A stretch of DNA of 20,034 nt from an uncultured Bacteroidales bacterium (GTDB lineage Bacteria; Bacteroidota; Bacteroidia; Bacteroidales; UBA932). Shown here one piece after another: positions 13,615 to 20,034 of the stretch (positions are counted from its first letter, which is position 1; every line of letters starts with the position of its first letter). Both the position numbers and the translations under genes were made by a program. The notes beneath the pieces are model-generated. The model did no database searches and was not told the origin of the DNA. It worked only from the letters and a program-made list of their open reading frames with translations. The stretch is taken from the NCBI GenBank assembly GCA_946405485.1, contig CAMJHJ010000014.1, forward strand, positions 1 to 20,034, in the 5' to 3' direction.

Positions 13615-14724
13615 ATGACCGACCAACCCCATACTCCGCTCCCGGACCTGGAAGAACTCCGCAAGGAAATCCAGACCACGGACAAAGAGATTGCCTCCCT
13701 GTTTGAAAAAAGGATGCATCTCTCCGAGGGTGTCATCCGCAACAAAATGGCCAAAGGCCTGCCCATCTTCGACCCCGAGCGCGAAAAACGCCTGCTGGAC
13801 AGCAACTTACACTATGTCGACGACCCCGTCCTGAAAGAGTACTATGTCCTGTTTCAGAAAAACATGACGGACCTGTCAAAGGCCTATCAGAGTCGCTTGA
13901 TGAAAGGGATGAAGGTTGCGTACTGCGGGCTTCCGGGCGCATTCGCCCAAATCGCGGTCGGGCATCTGTTCCCGGATGCGGAGCAGCTCCCCTTCCCCGA
14001 TTTCGAGAGTGCCTATAAAGCCTGCGAAAACGGACAGGCGGATGTCGCCGTGCTTCCTGTAGAAAACAGCTATTCCGGCGAAGTCGGCAGCGTGATCGAC
14101 CTGGTCTTTGAAGGAAGCCTCTATATCAACATGATGCTGGAGCTGGGCGTGACCCAGAATCTGCTGGGCGTCAAAGGGGCCTTGAAAGAAGACATCAAAA
14201 CCGTCGTCAGCCATCCCCAGGCCCTTTCCCAATGCGCGGAATTCATCCACGCGATGGGATACGAGGTGCAGGAGTACGAGAACACCGCCCTTGCGGCGAA
14301 ATACGTGGCAGACAAAGCGGACAAGTCCCTGGCCGCCATCGGTTCCCTGGATAACGCCAAACGCTATGGGCTTGAGATCCTCGAAGCCAACATCAACAAC
14401 GCGACGACCAACACGACCCGGTTCGCGGCCCTGTCCCGAGTGCGCAACGAGCCGTCAAAGGATGCCTTGGACGAATTCTTCATCCTTGTTTTCACGGTGA
14501 AGAATGAAGCCGGCGCCCTGGCCAAGGTGCTCAACATCATCGGTGCCCACGGTTTCAACATGACCAATCTCCGCAGCCGGCCGGTGAAGAAAGGGCTCTG
14601 GAACCATTTCTTCTATGCCGAACTGGAAGGAAATGCTTACTCCGGGAACGGACGGGAGTTGCTTACCCAACTGAAAACCGTGTGCAGCCAGCTCAAGCTG
14701 GTCGGCACCTACAAACGCCTGTAG
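13615..14724 (+). CDS. pheA: Bifunctional chorismate mutase / prephenate dehydratase
   Basis: The 369-residue P-protein has three parts. An AroQ-type chorismate mutase lies at about 10-95 (LEELRKEIQTTDKEIASLFEKRMHLSEGV). A prephenate dehydratase lies at about 99-280, with GLPGAFAQIA, VLPVENSYSGEV and the catalytic TNTTRF (265-270). An ACT domain lies at about 288-369. Together they turn chorismate into phenylpyruvate. In the ACT domain, GALAKVL is close to the usual GALV site, but the ESRP phenylalanine-binding motif reads RSRP (320-323), so feedback inhibition may be altered. The start is 2 nt after the DUF389 stop, and aroB begins 3 nt after its own stop. Confidence 0.95.
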   Translation: MTDQPHTPLPDLEELRKEIQTTDKEIASLFEKRMHLSEGVIRNKMAKGLPIFDPEREKRLLDSNLHYVDDPVLKEYYVLFQKNMTDLSKAYQSRLMKGMKVAYCGLPGAFAQIAVGHLFPDAEQLPFPDFESAYKACENGQADVAVLPVENSYSGEVGSVIDLVFEGSLYINMMLELGVTQNLLGVKGALKEDIKTVVSHPQALSQCAEFIHAMGYEVQEYENTALAAKYVADKADKSLAAIGSLDNAKRYGLEILEANINNATTNTTRFAALSRVRNEPSKDALDEFFILVFTVKNEAGALAKVLNIIGAHGFNMTNLRSRPVKKGLWNHFFYAELEGNAYSGNGRELLTQLKTVCSQLKLVGTYKRL

Positions 14725-14727
14725 CCC

Positions 14728-15744
14728 ATGACGCTTCCGTGTCTCACTTCCCAAGGCAGCTATGACATCGTCATCGGACGCGGTGTCCTGCACCGTGCGG
14801 GATCACTGATGGACCTGGACCGCAAAGTGCTGGTCGTAACGGACGACGGAGTCCCTGCCCAATACGCCGAAACCGTCCTTCACGCATGCCGGGAAGGCTG
14901 GCGTTTCGTCCTCCCGCAAGGCGAAGCCAGCAAGAACCTCGAAAACTGGCAGGCCTTGCTGACGGCCATGCTCGAACACGGATTCACCCGCGATGACGCC
15001 GTCGTGGCGGTAGGCGGAGGCATGGTCGGCGACCTGGCTGGTTTCGCCGCAGCCAGCTACATGCGCGGCATCTCGTTCTATAACATCCCCACCACCCTGC
15101 TTTCGCAGCTGGATTCCTCCATCGGAGGCAAGACGGGGGTCGATTTCGCCGGCGTAAAGAATGTCGTCGGGGCATTCTATCAGCCGGACGGCGTGCTGGT
15201 CGATCCGGATTGCCTCAAGACGCTGAGCCAACGACAGTTGCATGAAGGGCTGGCCGAAGGGATCAAGATGGCCGCGACCTGCGATGCGGACCTGTTCCGG
15301 CTCATCGCCGCGACTGACGACCTGGAGCGTGACCTGGAAAAGATTATCGAGGGCGGCTTGCGCATCAAGCGGGATGTCGTACAGGCCGATACGGCCGAGA
15401 AAGGATTGCGGCGCGTGCTGAACTTCGGCCATACCGTCGGCCATGCCATCGAGGCGGCTTCCGGCGGGACCCTGTTCCACGGGGAATGCGTGGCCGCCGG
15501 GATGATGTATTTCTGCTCGGATGAAGTCCGCGCAGAATTGAAGCCCGTCTTGGAAAAATATGGTTTGCCCGTCGCCGATCCCTTCGACCCGGACACCCTC
15601 CTCGCCTATGTCCTGCATGACAAGAAGATGGGTGACGGAGGCGAAATCACCTGCGTCCAGGTCGACAAGGTCGGACAATACTCCTTCCGCCGGCTGAGTG
15701 CCGCTGCGATACGGGAGCTCATCCAAAAATACAAATGCTTATGA
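14728..15744 (+). CDS. aroB: 3-dehydroquinate synthase
   Basis: The 338-residue protein shows the AroB signatures: NAD-binding VAVGGGMVGDLAGFAAASYMRG (93-114), DSSIGGKTGVD (129-139), metal ligand Glu177 in GLAEGIK, NFGHTVGHAIE (His235 and His239) and HGECVAAGM (His251). It converts DAHP to 3-dehydroquinate, the second step of the shikimate pathway, using NAD+ and a divalent metal. Its length is close to the usual 340-370. It lies between pheA (3 nt upstream) and aroC; its TGA overlaps the preferred aroC ATG as ATGA. Confidence 0.96.
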   Translation: MTLPCLTSQGSYDIVIGRGVLHRAGSLMDLDRKVLVVTDDGVPAQYAETVLHACREGWRFVLPQGEASKNLENWQALLTAMLEHGFTRDDAVVAVGGGMVGDLAGFAAASYMRGISFYNIPTTLLSQLDSSIGGKTGVDFAGVKNVVGAFYQPDGVLVDPDCLKTLSQRQLHEGLAEGIKMAATCDADLFRLIAATDDLERDLEKIIEGGLRIKRDVVQADTAEKGLRRVLNFGHTVGHAIEAASGGTLFHGECVAAGMMYFCSDEVRAELKPVLEKYGLPVADPFDPDTLLAYVLHDKKMGDGGEITCVQVDKVGQYSFRRLSAAAIRELIQKYKCL

Positions 15745-16826
15745 AGAACAGCCTGGGTACCAGCGTCATACTGACCCTTTTCGGAGAGTCACACGGGAGT
15801 GAAATCGGTGCCGTCCTGGACGGATTCGCCCCGGGGATTCCGGTGGACGAAGCCTTCATCGCAGCGCAGCTGGCCAAGCGCAGGCCGCAGGGGCGCACGG
15901 ACACGGCCCGGCGCGAGCCGGACGCCTTCCGCATCGTCAGCGGCGTCTTCAACGGACGGACGACCGGTGCTCCGATCTGCATCCTGATTCCCAACAGCGA
16001 TACGCGGAGTGCCGACTATGAAAAGAGTCTCGGACTCCCCCGGCCTTCCCATGCCGACTATGTCGCGCATGTAAAATATGCCGGTTATGAGGACTGGCGC
16101 GGCGGCGGCCACTTCAGCGGCCGCATCACGGCGGCCCTGGTCGCCGTGGGCGCGATCGCGCTCGCCTCGCTCCGATCCAAGGGCATCCGCATCGGCACCC
16201 ATATCCTCCGCTGCGGAGACGTCCGGGATGCGGAGTTCAACGACCTGGAGCATGAGATGGAGATCCTGGAATCCAAAGACTTCTCTGTCATCAGTCCCGT
16301 CGAAGAGGCGATGACGGAGCAGATCCTTGCGGCCCGGGAGCAAGGCGACTCCATCGGCGGCATCATCCAGACTGCCGTCACCGGCCTCGAAGCCGGCATC
16401 GGAGAGCCCTGGTTCTCCTCCTTGGAAGGCGTTTTGGCCAACGCCCTGTTCTCCATCGGGGGCATCAAAGGCGTCGAATTCGGCAGCGGATTCGGTTTCG
16501 CTGACCTGCGCGGTTCGCAGGCGAACGACGCTTTCTGTATGGAAGACAAGCAGATACGGACAAAGACGAACCACAACGGCGGCATCAACGGAGGCATCTC
16601 TAACGGCATGCCCCTGGTCTTCAATTGCGCTGTCAAACCCACACCCTCCATTTCCCAACCTCAGCAAACCGTCAATCTGCTGACAGGCGAGGAGGCGACC
16701 CTCCAACTTACCGGACGCCACGATCCGGCTATCATCCGCCGCATCTGCCCGGTCGTGACAAGCCTCGTAGGTATCGTCCTTTGCGACCAACTAGCCCTGC
16801 GCCACGGAACGGACTGGCTCAGATGA
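15741..16826 (+). CDS. aroC: Chorismate synthase
   Basis: From ATG 15741 the protein has 361 residues. It begins MKNSLGTSVILTLFGESHG, the typical AroC opening with its FMN/substrate-site GESHG. RRPQGRTDTARREPD, WRGGGHFSGRITAA (the second signature in the GGGHFSGR form), TKTNHNGGINGGISNG and TGRHDPAIIRRICPVV follow. It makes chorismate from EPSP and needs reduced FMN. An in-frame ATG at 15735 would add two residues, but ATG 15741 overlaps the aroB stop as ATGA and fits the usual family start. Its own TGA overlaps the next ATG in the same way. Confidence 0.95.
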   Translation: MKNSLGTSVILTLFGESHGSEIGAVLDGFAPGIPVDEAFIAAQLAKRRPQGRTDTARREPDAFRIVSGVFNGRTTGAPICILIPNSDTRSADYEKSLGLPRPSHADYVAHVKYAGYEDWRGGGHFSGRITAALVAVGAIALASLRSKGIRIGTHILRCGDVRDAEFNDLEHEMEILESKDFSVISPVEEAMTEQILAAREQGDSIGGIIQTAVTGLEAGIGEPWFSSLEGVLANALFSIGGIKGVEFGSGFGFADLRGSQANDAFCMEDKQIRTKTNHNGGINGGISNGMPLVFNCAVKPTPSISQPQQTVNLLTGEEATLQLTGRHDPAIIRRICPVVTSLVGIVLCDQLALRHGTDWLR

Positions 16827-18052
16827 TGGAATTCGGGCTCATAGGCGAACACCTTGGACACAGTTTCTCGAAGGAAATCCACGGGAAACTCTCCGACCGA
16901 CCCTACGAGCTCCGGGAGATACCCCGTGACGGACTGGCCAAATTCCTGACCGGCAGAGAGTTCAGAGGCATCAACGTAACCATCCCTTACAAAGAAGCGG
17001 TCATCCCCGGGCTGGACTTCGTCTCCCCGGAGGCCCGCAAGATCGGAGCCGTCAACACCATTGTCAACCGAGACGGACGGCTTTACGGATACAATACCGA
17101 CTATTTCGGATTCAGTGCCCTGGTCGACAAGCTCGGCATCGACTTCAAAGGCCGCCGCATCCTGATCCTGGGAGCCGGCGGTGCGGCCAAAACCGTCGCT
17201 GCCGTGGCGGAAGACAGGAGCGCAGCCTCTGTCACACATGCCGTCCGAAGCCCCAAGGCACCCGGTCAGATCCCTCTCTCCGCCATTGGCCCCGAAGCCC
17301 CGTTCGACCTTGTCGTCAACTGCACCCCTGCCGGGATGTTCCCGCATGAGGATGAGCGCATCATCGACCTGCAAGCGTTCCATCAGCTGAAAGGCGCCAT
17401 CGACCTGATATACAATCCACTGCGCACGGACTTTATCCTTCAGGCCCAAGAAATGGGCGTCCCTGCCGAAGGCGGCCTCTTCATGCTCGTCGCCCAGGCA
17501 GTGAAAGCCCGTGAATACTTCGACGGAGTCCCCTGCCAGACCGGGGATGGTCTCTACGAAGACCTCCTCAAAGCCAAGCGGAACATCGTCCTCATCGGGA
17601 TGCCCGCCTCCGGCAAAAGTACCCTCGGGCGTGCGCTTTCCGAACGGACGGGCCGGACTTTTGCCGACACTGACGAGTGGATCGTCAGGAAAGCCGGGAA
17701 ACCCATACCGCAGATCTTTGCCGACGAAGGGGAAAGCGCCTTCCGTGCCATAGAGTCGGAAGTCATCCGGGAGCTTTCAACCCGGAACGGACTCATCCTC
17801 GCCACCGGCGGCGGAGCGGTCCTTGACCCGCAGAATGTCCGACGGCTCAAACGCAACGGAATCCTCTGTTTCATCAGCCGTGACCTGGAACGTCTCTCCC
17901 CTACGGCGGACCGCCCGCTCTCTTCCGACCGGGCGGCGATGCAAGCCCTGTTTGAAAGGAGAAAAGATGCTTATAAGCTTGCCACCGAACTCGTCATCGA
18001 CAATAACGGCACGCTGGAAGAAACACTCAAGCAATTTGAACCGTTGATTTAG
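16823..18052 (+). CDS. aroE-aroK: Fused shikimate dehydrogenase - shikimate kinase (AroE-AroK)
   Basis: The 409-residue protein joins two consecutive shikimate enzymes. Residues 1-245 are shikimate dehydrogenase: GHSFSKEIH (shikimate-binding serines), NVTIPYKEAV with catalytic Lys57, GAVNTI, GYNTDYFGF with Asp93, the dinucleotide loop GAGGAAKT (117-124) and a C-terminal GGLFMLVAQAV. Residues about 253-409 are shikimate kinase: Walker A GMPASGKST (259-267), DTDEWI with Asp282 and Asp284, GESAFRAIE and ATGGGAV (327-333), and the RPL lid at 364-366. The frame runs without a stop through the joint near Lys250-Arg253. The start at 16823 gives ATGA with the aroC stop; ATG 16826 is an equal alternative. 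The pair turns 3-dehydroshikimate into shikimate 3-phosphate. Confidence 0.94.
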   Translation: MMEFGLIGEHLGHSFSKEIHGKLSDRPYELREIPRDGLAKFLTGREFRGINVTIPYKEAVIPGLDFVSPEARKIGAVNTIVNRDGRLYGYNTDYFGFSALVDKLGIDFKGRRILILGAGGAAKTVAAVAEDRSAASVTHAVRSPKAPGQIPLSAIGPEAPFDLVVNCTPAGMFPHEDERIIDLQAFHQLKGAIDLIYNPLRTDFILQAQEMGVPAEGGLFMLVAQAVKAREYFDGVPCQTGDGLYEDLLKAKRNIVLIGMPASGKSTLGRALSERTGRTFADTDEWIVRKAGKPIPQIFADEGESAFRAIESEVIRELSTRNGLILATGGGAVLDPQNVRRLKRNGILCFISRDLERLSPTADRPLSSDRAAMQALFERRKDAYKLATELVIDNNGTLEETLKQFEPLI

Positions 18053-18064
18053 AAAAAGGAATCT

Positions 18065-18916
18065 ATGCTTCAGAAAGATACGAAGATACTGATTATCGGA
18101 CTCGGCATGATCGGCGGAAGTTACGCCGAGGGATTGAAGCAGGCCGGCTACGAAGTCGGCGCAGTCACCCGTTCACAGGCGACCCTCGACTACGCCCTCG
18201 GGAAGGGAATGATCGACAGCGGTTCGACCCGGGTGACCCGCGACTATGTCTCCCGCTTCGACATCCTCGTTTTCGCCCTTTACCCGCATATCTTCCTCAA
18301 CTGGATCAAAAAGTATCAGGATTGCATCCGCGACGGAGCGCTGCTGACCGACGTCACCGGAGTGAAAGGCGCCGTCGTCTATCAGGTCCAGGAAATGCTC
18401 CGTCCCGGCCTCGAGTTCATCGGTGCCCATCCGATGGCCGGAAGCGAACGTTCCGGAGTTGAAAATGCTGATTGCAGCGTATTCCGGGGCGCCAATTATA
18501 TCGTCACGCCTACGCCGACCAATTCGCCGGAGGCGATCCATACCTGCGAGGAACTTGGACGGACTCTGGGATTCAAGCGCATTTCGACCCTCAGTCCGGA
18601 GAAACACGACGAAATGATCGGCTTCTTGAGCCAACTCACCCACTGCATCGCAGTCGCCTTGATGAACTGCAAGGAGTCCGAGCATCTGGTCCGGTTTTCG
18701 GGAGATTCGTTCCGCGACCTGACCCGCATCGCGCGGATCAACGAAGAAATGTGGCCGGAACTGTTCGCCCTCAACAAAGATGAACTGCTGGCGCAGATGG
18801 ACCTGTTCCAAAAGGAATTCTCCCGCTTGAGGGAAGCCATCGCAAACGGAGATCTGGAGACGGAGAAAGAAATGATGCGTACCTCCACCCTGCGGAGGAG
18901 TTACTTTGACAAATAA
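18065..18916 (+). CDS. tyrA: Prephenate dehydrogenase
   Basis: The 283-residue protein has a Rossmann start, ILIIGLGMIGGSYAEGL (8-24), then LLTDVTGVKG (93-102), the prephenate-site HPMAGSERSGVENA (122-135) and the helical C-terminal domain with GFLSQLTHCIAVAL and SFRDLTRIA. It oxidises and decarboxylates prephenate to 4-hydroxyphenylpyruvate for tyrosine synthesis. The residues after the second strand (AVTRSQ) lack the usual acidic NAD-specificity residue and have Arg36, so NADP+ use is possible. No chorismate mutase or ACT domain is fused. The gene starts 12 nt after the AroEK stop, in an A-rich gap with an AAAGGA-like ribosome site, and is followed 11 nt later by the DAHP synthase gene. Confidence 0.93.
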   Translation: MLQKDTKILIIGLGMIGGSYAEGLKQAGYEVGAVTRSQATLDYALGKGMIDSGSTRVTRDYVSRFDILVFALYPHIFLNWIKKYQDCIRDGALLTDVTGVKGAVVYQVQEMLRPGLEFIGAHPMAGSERSGVENADCSVFRGANYIVTPTPTNSPEAIHTCEELGRTLGFKRISTLSPEKHDEMIGFLSQLTHCIAVALMNCKESEHLVRFSGDSFRDLTRIARINEEMWPELFALNKDELLAQMDLFQKEFSRLREAIANGDLETEKEMMRTSTLRRSYFDK

Positions 18917-18927
18917 TTGAGAAAACT

Positions 18928-19959
18928 ATGAATATGACATTGAAACGCAAGCTCTTCGAGCCGAAAGAGATCAAGGAGATGTATCCGGTCTCGGCGGAAG
19001 GGTTCGCATGCAAGAAAGAGAATGACCGCCAGATCCAGGACATCCTGGCCGGACGCTCGGACAAGATGATCCTCATCATCGGTCCCTGCTCGGCGGATCA
19101 CGAAGACTCGGTCATCGACTATATCAACCGGCTGCGCCCGGTCCAGGATGCGGTCAAGGATAAGTTCGTCTTCATTCCGCGCATCTATACCAACAAGCCG
19201 CGCACTTCGGGCGTCGGCTACAAGGGCATGCTTCACCAGCCCAATCCCCTCGCCGACCCGGACATCTTCAAGGGGCTGATCGCCATCCGCCATTTGCACA
19301 TGCGGGCGCTCAACGAGGCGGGATTCTCCTGCGCGGACGAGATGCTCTATCCCGAGAACCACCTTTTCCTTTCCGACCTGCTCTCCTATGTGGCGGTGGG
19401 CGCCCGGAGCGTGGAGGACCAGCAGCACCGGCTTACGGCGAGCGGCCTGGACATCCCCGTCGGAATGAAGAATCCGACCAGCGGCGACCTGTCCGTGATG
19501 ATGAATTCCATCAAGGCTGCCCAATCCGCCCAGAACTTCATCTACCGCGACTGGGAAGTCGAGAGCCCGGGCAATCCCTACGCCCACGCCATCCTGCGCG
19601 GCTATGTGGACGACAGCGGCAAGACGCATCCCAACTACCATTACGAAGATCTGATCCGGGTATGCGAGCATTACGCCGCGATGCCTTCTTTGCATAACCC
19701 CGCCGTCATCGTCGACTGCAACCACGCCAATTCCGGTAAACGTTTCATGGAGCAGATCCGCATCTCCAAGGAGGTCCTTCACAGCATGCGTCACAGCACG
19801 GACATCAACCGCCTGGTCAAGGGCCTGATGATCGAGTCTTACATTGAAGACGGCTGCCAGGGTGCCGGAGAAAGCACCTACGGCAAATCCATCACCGACC
19901 CCTGCCTCGGCTGGGAGAAGACCGAGCGCCTCATCTACGAACTCGCCGCCCTGCGCTGA
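18928..19959 (+). CDS. aroF: 3-deoxy-7-phosphoheptulonate (DAHP) synthase, type I (AroFGH family)
   Basis: The 343-residue protein has the type I DAHP synthase motifs: IIGPCSADHEDSV with metal ligand Cys54, PRIYTNKPRTSGVGYKG (84-100), GARSVEDQQHR (158-168), GMKNPTSGDLSVMMN (179-193), VDCNHANSGK with His266, IESYIEDGCQ with Glu303 and SITDPCLGWEKTE. It condenses PEP and erythrose 4-phosphate, the first committed step of the pathway. The length equals that of E. coli AroF/G/H. The short N-terminal extension that binds the aromatic inhibitor in those enzymes appears to be present, but the feedback amino acid cannot be told. The symbol stands for the family, not a specific isoenzyme. It is the last enzyme gene of the operon. 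Confidence 0.94.
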   Translation: MNMTLKRKLFEPKEIKEMYPVSAEGFACKKENDRQIQDILAGRSDKMILIIGPCSADHEDSVIDYINRLRPVQDAVKDKFVFIPRIYTNKPRTSGVGYKGMLHQPNPLADPDIFKGLIAIRHLHMRALNEAGFSCADEMLYPENHLFLSDLLSYVAVGARSVEDQQHRLTASGLDIPVGMKNPTSGDLSVMMNSIKAAQSAQNFIYRDWEVESPGNPYAHAILRGYVDDSGKTHPNYHYEDLIRVCEHYAAMPSLHNPAVIVDCNHANSGKRFMEQIRISKEVLHSMRHSTDINRLVKGLMIESYIEDGCQGAGESTYGKSITDPCLGWEKTERLIYELAALR

Positions 19960-19989
19960 CCCCTGCTGAATCCAAATAACTTATTGGCT

Positions 19990-20034
19990 ATGAGAAAGAT
20001 ACTCGTCATACTAACCGCTCTGATCGCATCACTG
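19990..20034 (+). CDS. N-terminal fragment of a predicted secreted or membrane protein (3' end outside window)
   Basis: An ATG at 19990 opens a frame to the window edge giving MRKILVILTALIASL, which has the basic start and hydrophobic core of a signal peptide. It lies 30 nt after the DAHP synthase stop with no visible promoter or terminator between, so it may be read with the operon. Only 15 residues are visible; no function can be given. Confidence 0.6.
   Translation, partial: MRKILVILTALIASL

Overview
The window looks like the chromosome of a high-GC member of the Bacteroidales (Bacteroidota), perhaps from the Rikenellaceae or a related gut or rumen lineage. The clues are promoter elements of the Bacteroidetes type (TAnnTTTG with TTTG about 20 bp upstream), a TPP-riboswitch/TonB-receptor/PnuT thiamine locus, a lipoprotein signal ending LNSC, and genes packed with ATGA overlaps. 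Genus and species cannot be fixed from the sequence alone.

Layout. (1) 1-186: the 3' end of proA. (2) 216-2213: a mobile-looking accessory patch. A divergent HUH transposase of the RAYT (REP-associated tyrosine transposase) type is followed, with a 4-nt overlap, by an O6-alkylguanine DNA alkyltransferase gene (ogt). The pair is bracketed by two arrays of a hairpin repeat with an exact 52-bp period, in inverted orientation to each other. Next to them is a 154-bp element with 20-bp perfect inverted ends. (3) 2257-5442: a promoter, a TPP riboswitch, an outer-membrane TonB-dependent receptor and the inner-membrane transporter PnuT, forming a thiamine uptake operon. (4) 12298 down to 5443 on the minus strand: six tightly packed genes. 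They encode a lipoprotein alpha/beta hydrolase, a stand-alone (p)ppGpp-synthetase-like protein, an APH-fold kinase, a membrane sensor carrying PP2C phosphatase and RsbW-type kinase domains, its STAS partner, and a CPA-type K+/H+ antiporter. This reads as one stress or envelope signalling operon. (5) 12401-19959 on the plus strand: a DUF389 membrane protein, then pheA, aroB, aroC, an aroE-aroK fusion, tyrA and a type I DAHP synthase. This is nearly the whole phenylalanine/tyrosine pathway; 3-dehydroquinate dehydratase and EPSP synthase are missing here. (6) 19990-20034: the start of a secreted protein.

How the parts relate. The signalling operon and the aromatic operon diverge from one 102-bp intergenic region that holds promoter-like elements on both strands. 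The thiamine operon and the signalling operon converge with no spacer between their stop codons. The strongest candidate for a little-described system is the RAYT-ogt pair with its 52-bp-period repeat arrays; second is the alarmone/partner-switch/antiporter operon. Family assignments rest on motifs read by eye; no database search was run.
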